From Agapetus fuscipes (lineage: Eukaryota > Arthropoda > Insecta > Trichoptera > Glossosomatidae): 64,000 bases of DNA. Numbering within the stretch: the first letter of the stretch is position 1; the number at the start of each line of letters is the position of its first letter. The position numbers and the translations under genes are program-made. Under the pieces are notes generated by a model that saw only the letters and a list, made by a program, of their open reading frames with translations, was not told the origin of the DNA and made no database searches. The stretch covers positions 3,628,251 to 3,692,250 of the forward strand of contig OX637351.1 of assembly GCA_951799405.1 (NCBI GenBank). The letters run 5' to 3'. This document shows, one piece after another, positions 29,766 to 39,763 of the stretch.

Positions 29766-30350
29766 TGAGTAGGAGCTGGCCATTTTAGACAGATCATTTT
29801 ATATTTTTTTAATTATACTGCGATTTATTTATTAAACAAGATATATTTTTAACAATAACAGTATTTCTCTAGCTCTATCGACTTCGCGTCACAATGTTTC
29901 AAGCGACTCTGACTCTCCGCGCCATTGCGGCTCGTATATATACAGTTCATATGAACATTTCTCGTGTATTCTTCTATAGTGGATTGTTCCACACACATTC
30001 TACCCAGCGTGCTCAGGCGCACTTACTAATACTCTTATAATGGATCATACTAGGGCCAGATTGTTCGACACACTCTAGCGTGTTTAGGCTCACGTACGAA
30101 CCCATACGTTCATAACAATATTTTCCGAATGAGTTATGAAAGATTCTCAGCCATTTTATTCGAAGATGACTTTTCAAGAAAATTGTCTTAAGAAACACAT
30201 TTTAAATATTTAAAAAATCAATTTCCAATTTTCCCAAGACACATTGCTCCAGTACACATACAAACATTGCTCATGCGAAATTATCTCTGATGGATATAAG
30301 ACAAACAAGCACTTAGGGAACGAGATGCCTGGACATCTTCATCTCAAGAT
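29766..30350. other. unassigned sequence
   Basis: 29860-29960 loosely resembles repeats at 14020 and 33560. No gene recognised. Confidence 0.3.
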
Positions 30351-30354
30351 CCGT

Positions 30355-30695
30355 GAGCCGATATATATTTTTTATGTAAGGCTACACATATAGTGTAACT
30401 TTTTGCCACGTTATCCCCGAAGGGGTCGCATATGGCGAGTGAACCTATTTTTTGTACAGGTAAGGGGGCCGACTTTACGCCAACCACTTCAGTGTAGTGG
30501 GGGGTTTCCCAGCTCCTGAGAGGGCTGGTACTCATTTTTTGTGAAAGCTGAGTAAATCTTGCCGGTTTTTTCTTATTTAAGGTTTGAAATATACACCGAA
30601 ACGGGAAATCATTTCTGACACCCTCGGCGGGATTCGAACCCGAGCTAACGGCGCAGAATGCAAGCACTCTACCAACTGAGCTATCGACCAGACTA
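30355..30695 (-). mobile_element. SINE2, near full-length
   Basis: Antisense: head at 30640-30695 (CCAACTGAGCTATCGACC = A-box side; GGGATTCGAACCC = B-box), body with TTTCCCAGCTCC, ATCCCCGAAGGGG, and 3' end TACACATATAGTG. Best complete SINE2 in the window (about 340 bp). Confidence 0.75.
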
Positions 30696-31050
30696 CGGAT
30701 AAATCAAGAAAAATAAATGCAAATGTATGGAAAAAATACTCGTATAATTTAATGTAATTCAAAATGTGTCGTAGAACGTTTTCGCAAAACAGAATATTTT
30801 CTTTTCGGTCAACCTAGTGGGTTTTAGTAAAGTAGGAGTGTGCGTTTAAAATTCCAGTAGGCATTTTCCACTTTTTATTTATTTGTAGACAAAAACTCTT
30901 CCCTTTTCTTGTTTTTCTTTAAGTTTTTTTTTTCCTCAATTTCTCTCTTTACTCACTTAATTTTTCTGCAGTGCAAATATTTAAACAATTTGGTATTTTG
31001 AAGAAGTATTTTTATTTTTTAATATTTTATTTCAAATTATAATAAAACTT
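30696..31050. other. unassigned AT-rich sequence
   Basis: Nothing recognised. Confidence 0.3.
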
Positions 31051-31051
31051 A

Positions 31052-31302
31052 CGATCTAATCTGATCTAAGTTGCAAAGATATGTAACATTTGGGATTTAT
31101 ATTGCATGCATTCTCATAAGCAGACACATACAAGTTCGCGCTTAAATATGCCGCATGTGGACCTACAATATAAAAACCCGAATCTCAGGTGAACATACAC
31201 CCTGCGAATCCTGCTGGCCTTCCCTGAAGCATGGGTGACATTGGCAAAGTGAACCATTTTCTACAGCATGGGTGGTCAGCCGCATACCAACCTATAATTT
31301 GC
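31052..31302 (-). mobile_element. LINE-A tail
   Basis: GATCTAATCTGATCTAAG to ACCAACCTATA, standard antisense tail. Confidence 0.75.
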
Positions 31303-31309
31303 AAAAAAC

Positions 31310-31820
31310 GCAACTAAGCGACACATATAGTGTAACATCTTGCCTGCGTTATCCCCGAAGGGGTCGCATGTGGCGATTTGGGACCTATTTATTTTTACGG
31401 GTAAGGAGTCCGGCCTCACACCAACCACTTTCAGTTGAAGTGGGGGTTTCCCAGCTCCCGGGGGGGCTGGTTCTCATTTTTTGTGAAGGCTGAGTAAACC
31501 TTTGAGATCGAACCCTTGCTCTCGGCATGGAATGCAAGCATTCTACCAATTGAGCTATAGACCTTTTAACGAGCTTGGTCGTCGTCACCAAATCGTTACA
31601 AATCGCCAATTCTCAAGCAAGACCCAGTTGCTGTAGGGCTAGATCATGGATGGACCTTTAGTGACCGGTCTTTGGTAAAGGTTTTATGAAATTTTCAACC
31701 CAGCGAAGAGCATATTTGGAAATATAATTGTTTTTTTTTTTTTTGCTGCGCCGGGATCCAAATTCACAACCTTCCATTTACGAGTCCGAAGTGTTGCCAC
31801 TGGACTATAGACCTGTCCAT
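31310..31820 (-). mobile_element. SINE1-SINE2 composite (minus)
   Basis: SINE2 antisense 31310-31564 joins SINE1 antisense 31565-31820 at GAGCTATAGACCTTTTAACGAGC, the inverse of the junctions at 15219 and 17213. Confidence 0.75.
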
Positions 31821-32211
31821 GAATTGGAAATTAGTATTTTAAAGAAGTATTTTTATTTGTTAACTTATAATAAAACTTACGAAATAAAAAAAGGAAATAA
31901 TGGAAAAAGTATGTTAAATGTTGAACAGGACGCTGAAAAGGATGTATTTTTGTCGGTGATAGTTTAAAAATGTGCTTTCATAAAATTTACATAAATATCT
32001 TGAGAAAAGTGCTCCTAGTATAAAACATGTGAATTTATCACCATCGCGTAAATTGAAAAATGTAGGCAAGATAGAACAGCACTCCTAGTGAGTTATTCAG
32101 TTTACACACATTTTTTTCTACGGACGAAATATTGTAAAATTTGCGTGATGTTTTATTCTAAGGTAAAAAGAAGACTACAGTATAAAACCTTAGGTGTATG
32201 TTCAACTATAG
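31821..32211. other. dispersed unclassified repeat
   Basis: ACAGCACTCCTAGTGA (32072-) recurs at 39430, with similar flanks, and degenerate forms occur near 32505 and 49485. Class unknown. Confidence 0.4.
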
Positions 32212-32474
32212 TCTAATCTAATCTAATCTAATCTAAGCTGCAAAGATATATATCATTTAAGATTTATATTAAATGCATTCCCACAAGCAGACATGTATAA
32301 TTTCGCGCTAACACATGCCGCATGTGGACCTACAATATAAAAACCCAATCTCAAATGAACATAAGCCTTGCAACTCTTGCCGTCCTTCCCTGAAACAGGG
32401 GTGACATTGGCAAAGTGAACCAATTTTTTACAGTATGGGTGGTCAGCCACATAACAACCTATAAGTCAAGGAAC
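32212..32474 (-). mobile_element. LINE-A tail
   Basis: (TAATC)n start, AAGCTGCAAAGATATA, end CCTATAAGTCAAGGAAC. Confidence 0.8.
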
Positions 32475-32554
32475 GAATTAACAGAAATATGTATAGAAAC
32501 TGAAGCAACGACTCTAGGGAACGTTTAAGTGTCCCAATATTTTTGGTAAAATCT

Positions 32555-33260
32555 TTTGGTTGAATTTTATACTTTGGAACCATTGAGTAATAACATAGAG
32601 GAGCAGAAACTAATTAAGTGCATTGATACATACTATCTACCACATTTGTCTCAGTCCTGTCAAACGTTGCAGTTGTGTAGTCATACAAAACATGTTTTTA
32701 CCTGCCAAATTTTATGTTTTCTTGCTTTCTCCATGTTGTGTTTTGACACCAAATTACAGCACATGCCATAAGTCTTAAAATAAGGTTTTTTTCCTTTAAA
32801 ATTCGTCAATTTTATCGATCACACGGTTTATACCGTATGCGTCTATGTTCGACAAAAATTGTAGGGTTCATGTTCATTTGAGGTTTGGATTTTATTTTTA
32901 AGCACATATTCAGCATTTGTAAGCGCGAACTACACGTGTTTGTTTGTGGGCATGCATTTGATATAAGCTTTAAATGTTAATTTATCTTTGCAACTTAGAT
33001 TATAGATATATAGACACGATTTATACCGCATGCGTCTATGTTCGCGCACAGTACGCGCGCTGCAATACTGCCACCTTTCTAGAAACATTTTTACGTTCGT
33101 CCGAGTTTTTTTTTACACATGGAAATGCAACTATTAAGTTCTTTGTTCTCTTTCTTATTCAAGACTATTGTTGTAAGTAGGTTGAAACAGATATATATTT
33201 ATAATGTCTATTTTCGTTAAAATAATTTCTAGTCCACAGATATCATAAGTCAATGCTTGA
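32555..33260 (+). repeat. repeat X, copy interrupted by a LINE-A tail
   Basis: Blocks GAGTAATAACATAGAGGAGC, CACATTTGTCTCAGTCCTGTC, CCTTTAAAATTCGTCAATTTT, ACACATGGAAATGCAACT and ATTTTCGTTAAAATAATTTC recur in the same order at 43375-43436 plus 44681-45085, and in part at 34350-34570 and 35770-36035. Dispersed element of unknown class, at least 650 bp. Confidence 0.65.
32852..33013 (+). mobile_element. LINE-A tail flanked by a 31 bp duplication
   Basis: Tail (TTCATTTGAGGTTTGG...CTTAGATTATAGATATATAG) lies between ACACGGTTTATACCG... (32821-32851) and ACACGATTTATACCG... (33014-33044), 31 bp copies with two mismatches: a long target-site duplication. Confidence 0.75.
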
Positions 33261-33905
33261 GAAAGTGGCAGCCATATCATGACAACTTTGAAGTCTTTTG
33301 GAAAATATTTTCATGAAAATTGAAGACGTGAAAAATACTTCTCCGAATATATTTGAAAAATAAGAAGTTCTCTGAAATTTGATATCCGAGTAGGTATATA
33401 TATTTTATTTTCTGAAAAGATGTCTTATGATGATTAATAAATACAAAATATAGAATATTCGGTTTATTTTTTGTTGTTGTTGTTATTTCTTTGTAATCGT
33501 AACTAAATATTGTTACTATTAATGGTACAAAATTGAACAAAAAAACTATCAAATATATCCTGTTGTGGTTTTAGTTGGGGCTCTCTTTTTATTAAACATC
33601 AAGTATTTATTTTAACAGAATTTGTTTGGTTCACCATTTGCAATAATTGGTAATCTCTGGGTTTATGATTTTCACGTCCAAATGTTGAATGCAACTGATC
33701 CAACTACGCCCTTTTCAGTCCGTAGATTATTTTTTTCTTCTTAATTTCTTCAGATTTATTTTAAGAATTTTGTTATGTTATTTTAATTTTATTAATTTTA
33801 TTGAATGTTTATTTAAATTTATATGATTTTACTGAATGACCACACAATTTGATTGTAATACTCCATGGTACCATTGACTTTTATTTTTAAAAATTTATAA
33901 TAATA
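33261..33905. other. unassigned AT-rich sequence
   Basis: 33560-33730 resembles 14020-14165. No gene recognised. Confidence 0.35.
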
Positions 33906-33909
33906 ATAA

Positions 33910-34204
33910 TATTAGGATGATTTATTTGGTGAGCGCTGTTTTTATGTGTATCACACCTCAAGAGCCCTCTGCGAGCTCGGTCGTCGCTGTAGAAAGCGCC
34001 AATTCTCAAGCAAGACCCAGTTGTTGTAAGGTTGGATGGACCTTTCAGTGACCGGTCTTTGGTAAAGGTTTATGAATTTTTCAACTCAGCGTAGAGCACA
34101 TTCAAAATATAAATGGTATATTTTTGTGCTCCGTTGGGATCCGAATCCACAACCTTCCATTTACGAGTCCGAAGTGTTGCCACTACGGACTACGGACCGG
34201 TCCA
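33910..34204 (-). mobile_element. SINE1 with LINE-C-like tail variant
   Basis: Antisense head (34130-34204) and body (33970-34130) are SINE1, but the 3' end reads GATGATTTATTTGG...AGCGCTGTTTTTATG, resembling the LINE-C end instead of the LINE-F-type end. A second such variant is at 48065-48190. The head abuts a 5S-derived unit. Confidence 0.6.
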
Positions 34205-34208
34205 AGAT

Positions 34209-34325
34209 GCCAACGACACGCGGTGTACCTGAGCGGTTACCCATCCAAGCACTGACCACGCCCAATGTTGCTTAACTTCGGTGATCTATGGGAACCGGTG
34301 CTTTCAACATGGCTAACGTCGTTGA
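34209..34325 (-). pseudogene. 5S rRNA-derived head of SINE1
   Basis: 117 bp; minus sense GTTGAAAGCACCGG, GATCACCGAAGTTAAGCA, TGGATGGGTAACCGC and a closing GTCGTTGGC complementary to the 5' CAACGAC. Nearly a full 5S rRNA with its internal promoter boxes, diverged and immediately followed in the same sense by SINE1 (TTGGACCGG). Confidence 0.75.
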
Positions 34326-34349
34326 TTTAAATCCTTAAACTAAATAATT

Positions 34350-34570
34350 ATTAGATATATATTTTCTATTTTCGTTAAAATAATTTCTAGTCCACAGATA
34401 TCTTAAGTCGATGAGTGTGGCCGATTTGTCGTAGATCCGGTTTATAAAGGATGCACAGCACCATGGAGCTATAATATAGGGGAGCGGTAACTAAAGTACT
34501 GAATTGGTTCATACTTGTCCCTCTTGCGCTCCTCTTGTGTCAAACATTGCAGTGGTACCCCGAATGTACG
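34350..34570 (+). repeat. repeat X fragment
   Basis: TATTTTCGTTAAAATAATTTC, CCACAGATATCTTAAGTC and GAGCTATAATATAGGGGAGC match the repeat-X blocks but in different order. Confidence 0.5.
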
Positions 34571-34610
34571 TCGGCAACAATTACAAATATTACGCATAAA
34601 ATATCACAAA

Positions 34611-34750
34611 TGTCGGGGTTATAGCCGCGGGGGCCAAGAGGGCTGATCTTTCTAGCGTGTTTCGAATGGAACAACGTTGGTTCGATCCCCGCTTGGGTCA
34701 CTTGACTTAACTTTGACCCTGGTTCAACAGATGTTATTGGGTAATTATTA
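34611..34750 (+). mobile_element. SINE3 (class-II tRNA-like head)
   Basis: TTATAGCCGCGGGGGCCAAG (A-box region), a long variable segment and GGTTCGATCCCCGC (B-box) resemble a Ser/Leu-type tRNA. Body GACCCTGGTTCAACAGATG and tail TTGGGTAATTATTA. Second copy at 36368. Confidence 0.65.
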
Positions 34751-34754
34751 TTTC

Positions 34755-35560
34755 TATAATCTATAATCTAAGTTGCAAGGATATATTCATTTAAAGCTCT
34801 CAGATGTATGCCCACAAACCAACAAGTGTAGTTCGCGCTTACAAATGCTGAATGTGTACTTACAAATAAAATCCAAACCTCAAATGAACATAAGCCCCAC
34901 AACTTTTGCTGACCTTCCCTGAAACAGGGGTGACATTGGCAAAGTGAACCATTTTTTACAGTATGGGTGGTCAGCCTCATACCAACCTATAAGTCAAGGA
35001 ATATGAATAATAAATTACATTTAAATATAAAAAAGAACAAAACCTTACAAAGAAATCTATACAAAAAAAGTCAAAAATTTCCTATGCAAAAAATGTAGCA
35101 AATGAATACACCAACATTGCAGATTAGCCGCCACTTCTTCCTGTCCTTGCATACTTCTTTCATTTCATCCAGAGTCATAACCTTTTTCATACAAGTCCTC
35201 CTTGTATTATGACTCTGGATATCCCATTCATTCGCTATTTCAGAGATTTGATCCTTCCATACTTTTCTCGGTCTTCCTCTACCACGACATCCATCTATTC
35301 TAGCAACATATACTTTCTTCGTCAATCTTTCATCACTCATTCTCTCCAAATGCCCGAACCATCTTAACATACTTCTTTTAATCTTCACTTTCACACTTTC
35401 CCTTACACCACATTCTTCTCTTACAAAATCATTCCTCACCCTGTCACTTCGTTTTTTCCCAATCATACTTCTTAGATAGTCCATTTCTACTGTATGGACT
35501 TTATTAATTTCCCTTTCACTCACCGTCCAGGCTTCACTTCCATACATCAAGGTTGGCACT
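34755..35560 (-). pseudogene. LINE-A ORF2 C-terminus and 3' UTR
   Basis: Element sense encodes PTLMYGSEAWTV, RSDRVRNDFVREECG, LRWFGHLERMSDERLTKKVY, GRGRPRKVWKDQISEIANEW, KEVCKDRKKWRLICN and then the 3' UTR with ATTATAG-type end at 34755. Gln intact after the RPRKVW box. 5'-truncated. Confidence 0.8.
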
Positions 35561-36360
35561 AGTTTAATAATTCATTAATAATAAACAATAATGAGTTATT
35601 AAATGATGATATTAATACCTGTTTCTGGCCAGGCAGAATAGGTTGGTGAATTGCATGCCTCTTCACAAATCTTTTTTTTTTTTAATTATAAAAAAAAAAA
35701 TAATCCCAATGGTTATAATGAAATGAGTGATAAAATTAAAATATGATTATACACTTTGAAAATATAAAATACTGGCATCAATTTTGGCGAACACAATATT
35801 TATAACGCGTGTTATCTGTCAACTTTAGCTATTTCCGTTCAAATCGGCAGCCATTTTTTGCAATGGTACCAACATTCAAGATTTTTTTTTTGGGGTTTTG
35901 TTGAGTTTTTTGTACAAACGAAAATGCAACTGTGAAGTTCTTTCTAACTAATGACCATTTTCGTAAGTAAGTTAAGACAGATGTATATGTCTATTTTCGT
36001 TAAAATAACTTCTTGTCCACAGATGTTATTAGTCAATGCACAGCACACTCTGTGTAGGCAAGAAGTCGTAAAGCTCGACCGCATGGAAGAGAGCTTTCTG
36101 AATACAGAACGGTTGCCAATGGGTAATTAGTGCAGCTAAATATACAGAACCAATATGGTAATATGCATGAGCAGAAATTGCATTTAAAATATTCCGTTCC
36201 TCAAGGAAAAAAATACAAACTCAGCTGCACATTTAGAGCATTTTTTTCCTCAAGGCCTTCTAAACGTAATAGTACCTATTTACGTTTAGGAGGCCTTGAG
36301 TTGTAGGGAGAGAACCACGGACTTTTTACGAGCTTGGTTGTCGCTACAAATCGCCAATTC
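35561..36360. other. repeat X fragment and unassigned sequence
   Basis: 35770-36035 carries repeat-X blocks (TGTTATCTGTCAACTTTAGC, AAATGCAACTGTGAAG, ATTTTCGTTAAAATAACTTC). 36236-36300 holds an inverted pair CTCAAGGCCTTCTAAACGTA/TACGTTTAGGAGGCCTTGAG (hairpin). Confidence 0.5.
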
Positions 36361-36367
36361 TCAAGCA

Positions 36368-36508
36368 GTGTCGGTGTTATGGCCGAGGGGGCCAAGTGGG
36401 CTGATCTTTCTAGCGAATTTGGAATAGAATAACGTTGGTTCGATCCCCGCTTGGGTCAATTGATCATAACTTTGACCCTGGTTCAACAGATGTTGTTGGG
36501 TAATTATA
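36368..36508 (+). mobile_element. SINE3, second copy
   Basis: TTATGGCCGAGGGGGCCAAG, GGTTCGATCCCCGCTTGGG, GACCCTGGTTCAACAGATG; preceded by a SINE1 antisense scrap (36325-36367). Confidence 0.65.
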
Positions 36509-36539
36509 ACAATAATGAATTATTAATTGAATTGAATGA

Positions 36540-36830
36540 ATTAATTCCTTGACTGACAGGTTGGTATGCGGCTGACCACCCATACTGTAAAAAATGGTTC
36601 ACTTTGCCAATGTCACCCCTGTTATAACATTATTAATTATTAAGCTCATCCATTATTACAGCAAGAGGGGGAGGGGGGGTCATTAGATAATGACTATATG
36701 ATGATTGTAGGGGGGGGGGGGTCGAAAATCGGCCAAAATCGATGACGTTATTTATGGACGGCCCCTTGTGGGAATGCATTTAATATGAATCTTAAATGAT
36801 ACATATCTTTGCAGCTTAGATTTAGATTTC
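36540..36830 (+). mobile_element. LINE-A tail interrupted by another element end
   Basis: Tail 36540-36622 and 36770-36830 flank 36623-36769, which holds G-runs and ends TTATTTATGGACGGCCCC. The inverse of this end, GGGGCCGTCCATAAATAA, resembles termini of DNA-transposon MITEs. The middle of the LINE tail is missing. Confidence 0.55.
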
Positions 36831-36954
36831 TATTTAGAATTGATGATATTAATACCTGTTTCTGGTCAGGCAGAATAGGTTGGTGAATTGTATTTTTCTT
36901 CACAAATCTATTTTTATTTTAAAAAATGTAAAAAAAGATTCAGTTTCTGTAAGG

Positions 36955-37117
36955 TTCGATGGACCTTTGATGACCGGTCTTTGGTAAAGGTTTATGTATT
37001 TTTCTACCTGAATTTGAAAACATTCATTTTATCTTTTTTATGCTCCGCCGGAATTCAAACCCACAACCTTCCATTTATGAGTCGAAAGTGTTGCCACTGG
37101 ACTACGGACCGGTCTAA
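36955..37117 (-). mobile_element. SINE1 5' half
   Basis: Antisense body (GACCTTTGATGACCGG), B-box GGAATTCAAACCC, head ending GGACTACGGACCGGTC. Confidence 0.7.
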
Positions 37118-37475
37118 ATATGACGAAACCAAAAGTATTTTTCTTTTTATTTAAGTAGCAGTATACCGTCGACTCAGATTTTAGGTGTATCCCAATTTTA
37201 GCTCACTCTATGGATTTCTTTGGTAAACTTTTAGAGGAGAAAGGCTTCTCCAGACTGGAAATTTATTCAAAAGCCCCCGTCTGATATTTCACACTGGGTC
37301 AAAAACTTTAGCCTCTGAAATTTCCAAAGTTAAAACATTGAATATTAATGTTTTCACAGATTCAGCACTAAGATTTCAAAGATCTTGGGAGTCAATCATA
37401 AGGCCAGTAATGAATTCCAATCTGAATACAAGCATCCATATCTTCACTATCGATCTATCTTTATTATTAAATATA
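37118..37475. other. unassigned sequence
   Basis: No gene recognised. Confidence 0.3.
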
Positions 37476-37477
37476 CA

Positions 37478-37898
37478 TCTAATCTAATCTAATCTAAGTT
37501 GCAAAGATGTGTAACATTGGAGATTCACAGTACATGCATTCTCACAAGCAGACACGTACAAGTTCGCGCTTGCGCATGCCGCATGTGAACCTACAATATA
37601 AAAAATAAGTCTCAAATGGACATTTACCCTGGAACTCTTGCCGATCTTCCCTGAAACAGGGATGACATTGGCAAAGTGAACCATTTTCTACAGCATGGGT
37701 GGTCAGCCGCATACCAACCTATAAGTCAAGGAATATAATATACAACAATAACATTTAAGACATAAACAAATGGATAAACATTAAAATCATATACAAATTA
37801 CAAAATTCTAATTTAACAAAAATATATTTCCAGAGTCATAATAAAAGGAGAGCTTGTATGAGGAAGATTATGACTCTGGATGAAATAAAAAAAAGTGT
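37478..37898. mobile_element. LINE-A: minus-strand tail joined to plus-strand C-terminus
   Basis: 37478-37735 tail and 37736-37806 upstream UTR are antisense; 37811-37898 (CCAGAGTCATAATAAAAGG...GACTCTGGATGAAATAA) is sense ORF2 end. Internal inversion. Confidence 0.6.
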
Positions 37899-37906
37899 GT
37901 AAGGAC

Positions 37907-38205
37907 AGACTGATCCGTAGTCAACGCTTCGGACTCGTAAATGGAAGGTTGTGAATTCGGATCCCAGCGAAGCACAAAAAATATACCAATTATATTTCCA
38001 AATATGCTCTTCGCTGGGTTGAAAAAAATCATAAGCCCTTTACCAAAGACCGGTCACTAAAAAGTCCATGCAGACTTACAGCAACTGGGTCTTGCTAGAG
38101 TATTAGCGCTTTGTAGCGACGACCAACCTTGTAAACACCTCTGCGGCACTACCCCTAGAGACCCTAGAATCTTGGAAGTCTCCCGCACAGGATTTCTTAA
38201 AAAAA
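37907..38205 (+). mobile_element. SINE1 full-length
   Basis: From GATCCGTAGTC to TCCCGCACAGGATTTC plus A-run, with all SINE1 landmarks. Sits between LINE-A fragments. Confidence 0.75.
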
Positions 38206-38210
38206 AAACA

Positions 38211-38312
38211 CATGCGGCATGTTTAAGCGTGGCTTTTTACGTGTCTGCTTGTGAAAATGCATATAATGTGAATCCTCGACGTAAAATATCTTTGCAACTT
38301 AGATTAGATTAG
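38211..38312 (+). mobile_element. LINE-A tail end
   Basis: ACATGCGGCATGTTTAAGCG ... CTTAGATTAGATTAGATTAG. Confidence 0.7.
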
Positions 38313-38654
38313 ATTAGAATAACACTCTTACAATAATCACGATTTTTGCGAACTCTTGAATATAATGTATAACACTCTATTTCGTACTATTTATACATTA
38401 TAAATGTTTTGAAATGTTGCAGGGGTGTACACCCACAAACCAACCATGCGTAACGTTGCACTGAAAACTCCAGCGTTTACACAGCCCTGGAATATCTAGG
38501 AAAGTGCACTGCGCAGTGGAGTAGTCGAAGCAAAGAAAACAAAAACGTGTTCATAAAGAAATGAACGAATAACAAATAGGTGTGATCCAGTGACCGCTCC
38601 TTAGTCCAGTGGTAGCACTTCGAAATCGTAAATGGAAGGTTGTGGGTTCTGAAA
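38313..38654. other. unassigned, SINE1 head at 38595-38650
   Basis: 38595-38650 is a SINE1 5' end (CTTAGTCCAGTGGTAGCAC...ATGGAAGGTTGTGGGTTC), broken at the junction with LINE-A RT. The rest is unrecognised. Confidence 0.45.
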
Positions 38655-39088
38655 GCTGCTCACGGCTTTTGTGGATCTGGGAAAAGCTTTTGACTCAGTA
38701 GACAGAGGTATGTTGTGGGATGTTTTGAAAGCATATGGAGTGAATGGGGCTCTCTTGAATGCGGTGCATGCTAACTATGAAAATAGTATGGCATGTGTTC
38801 GTATTGATGATGATTATAGTGAATAGTTTGAAGTTTTTAAGAGTGTAAGGCAAGGATGTGTGATGAGCCCATGGCTATTTAACATAGTCATGGACAGGTG
38901 TGTTCGAGATGCTAGACTTGATGATTGTGGATTAATGATAGGAAAGAGCAAAATGAGTGTTCTGTTGTATGCAGATGATGCAGTTCTTGTATCTGATTCA
39001 GCAGTAGAATTGCAAACAATGCTCTCTAGATTGAACGAAGCTCTGATAGATGATTTGAAGTTGAATGCAAGTAAGACGAAAGTTTTAA
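38655..39088 (+). pseudogene. LINE-A RT core fragment
   Basis: Encodes FVDLGKAFDSVDRGM, HANYENSMACVRID, a TAG at 38823-38825 (Trp in the 20-21 kb copy), then VRQGCVMSPWLFNIVMD and LLYADDAVLVSDSAVELQ. Extends further 5' than any other copy. Catalytic motifs are recognisable (AFDS, YADD) but the frame is broken. Confidence 0.8.
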
Positions 39089-39190
39089 AACCGCCATTTA
39101 TTTTTGTCCTTACATACTTCTTTCATTTCATCCAGAGTCACAACCTTCTTCCTACAAGCCCTCCTTTTATTATGACTCTGGATATTATCC
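39089..39190 (-). mobile_element. LINE-A ORF2 C-terminus, inverted against the RT fragment
   Basis: ACCGCCATTTATTTTTGTCC...CCAGAGTCACAACC is antisense of the ORF2 end. The junction at 39088 joins sense RT to antisense C-terminus with no 3' tail. Confidence 0.7.
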
Positions 39191-39763
39191 TTAAAAATAC
39201 ATCCATCTTTCCCTGCACTGGTTTTTGCGGTACGAGAGAGTGTGCTTATCGCACAGTGGCGCATCCTGCAAGTCCACCCAGCCAAAAACCATGGACGGAT
39301 AGCTTTCTTTCCGCCACAGTGCTCCTCTATTCTCCATATTTTACGCTGAAGCGCCATCTGTGCCATGAGTATAAAAATTTTCGTAACTCTCCTCAATCGC
39401 GTAAATGAAAAACGTATGTAATGCGCGACAGCACTCCTAGTGAACGGTTAAATTTTCATATATTTTTCGATTTACGCGATGGAAGTGAGTTTTTGTTTTG
39501 TTTTATACTCGCGGTACTGGTGACTGAAGCACTTTGTGTGGGTTTTTCTTCAACTTTGACATTCACCAGTGACGTAGTTTTAACAATGTTTCCCCTTTAT
39601 AAATGCAGTAATTTAAAACAAAAATATTTAAGAAAAAACATGAAATTAATTTTAAAAAAACACAGTTTCAATGCACTATTATTTTGTTTTTATGCTCGAA
39701 CGTTTTCGCCTTAAAAAGCATCATCAGTGGCAGTAACTTGCAATAAAAATCAATGACATATAT
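39191..39763. other. unassigned; small repeat at 39400-39470 and hammerhead-like motif at 39696
   Basis: ACAGCACTCCTAGTGAACGG matches the repeat near 32072. Open frame 39421-39714 shows no family motif. Confidence 0.35.
39696..39730 (-). ncRNA. hammerhead-like motif (degenerate)
   Basis: Minus strand CCACUGAUGA, U, stem GCUU/AAGGC-like with U loop, GAAA, ACGUUC. Core consensus present; stem I (CCA/GAG) mostly unpaired. Confidence 0.4.

Noticed and set aside
34209..34325. Functional 5S rRNA gene
   Set aside because: Diverged from conserved 5S positions and fused to SINE1; no T-run terminator directly after it.
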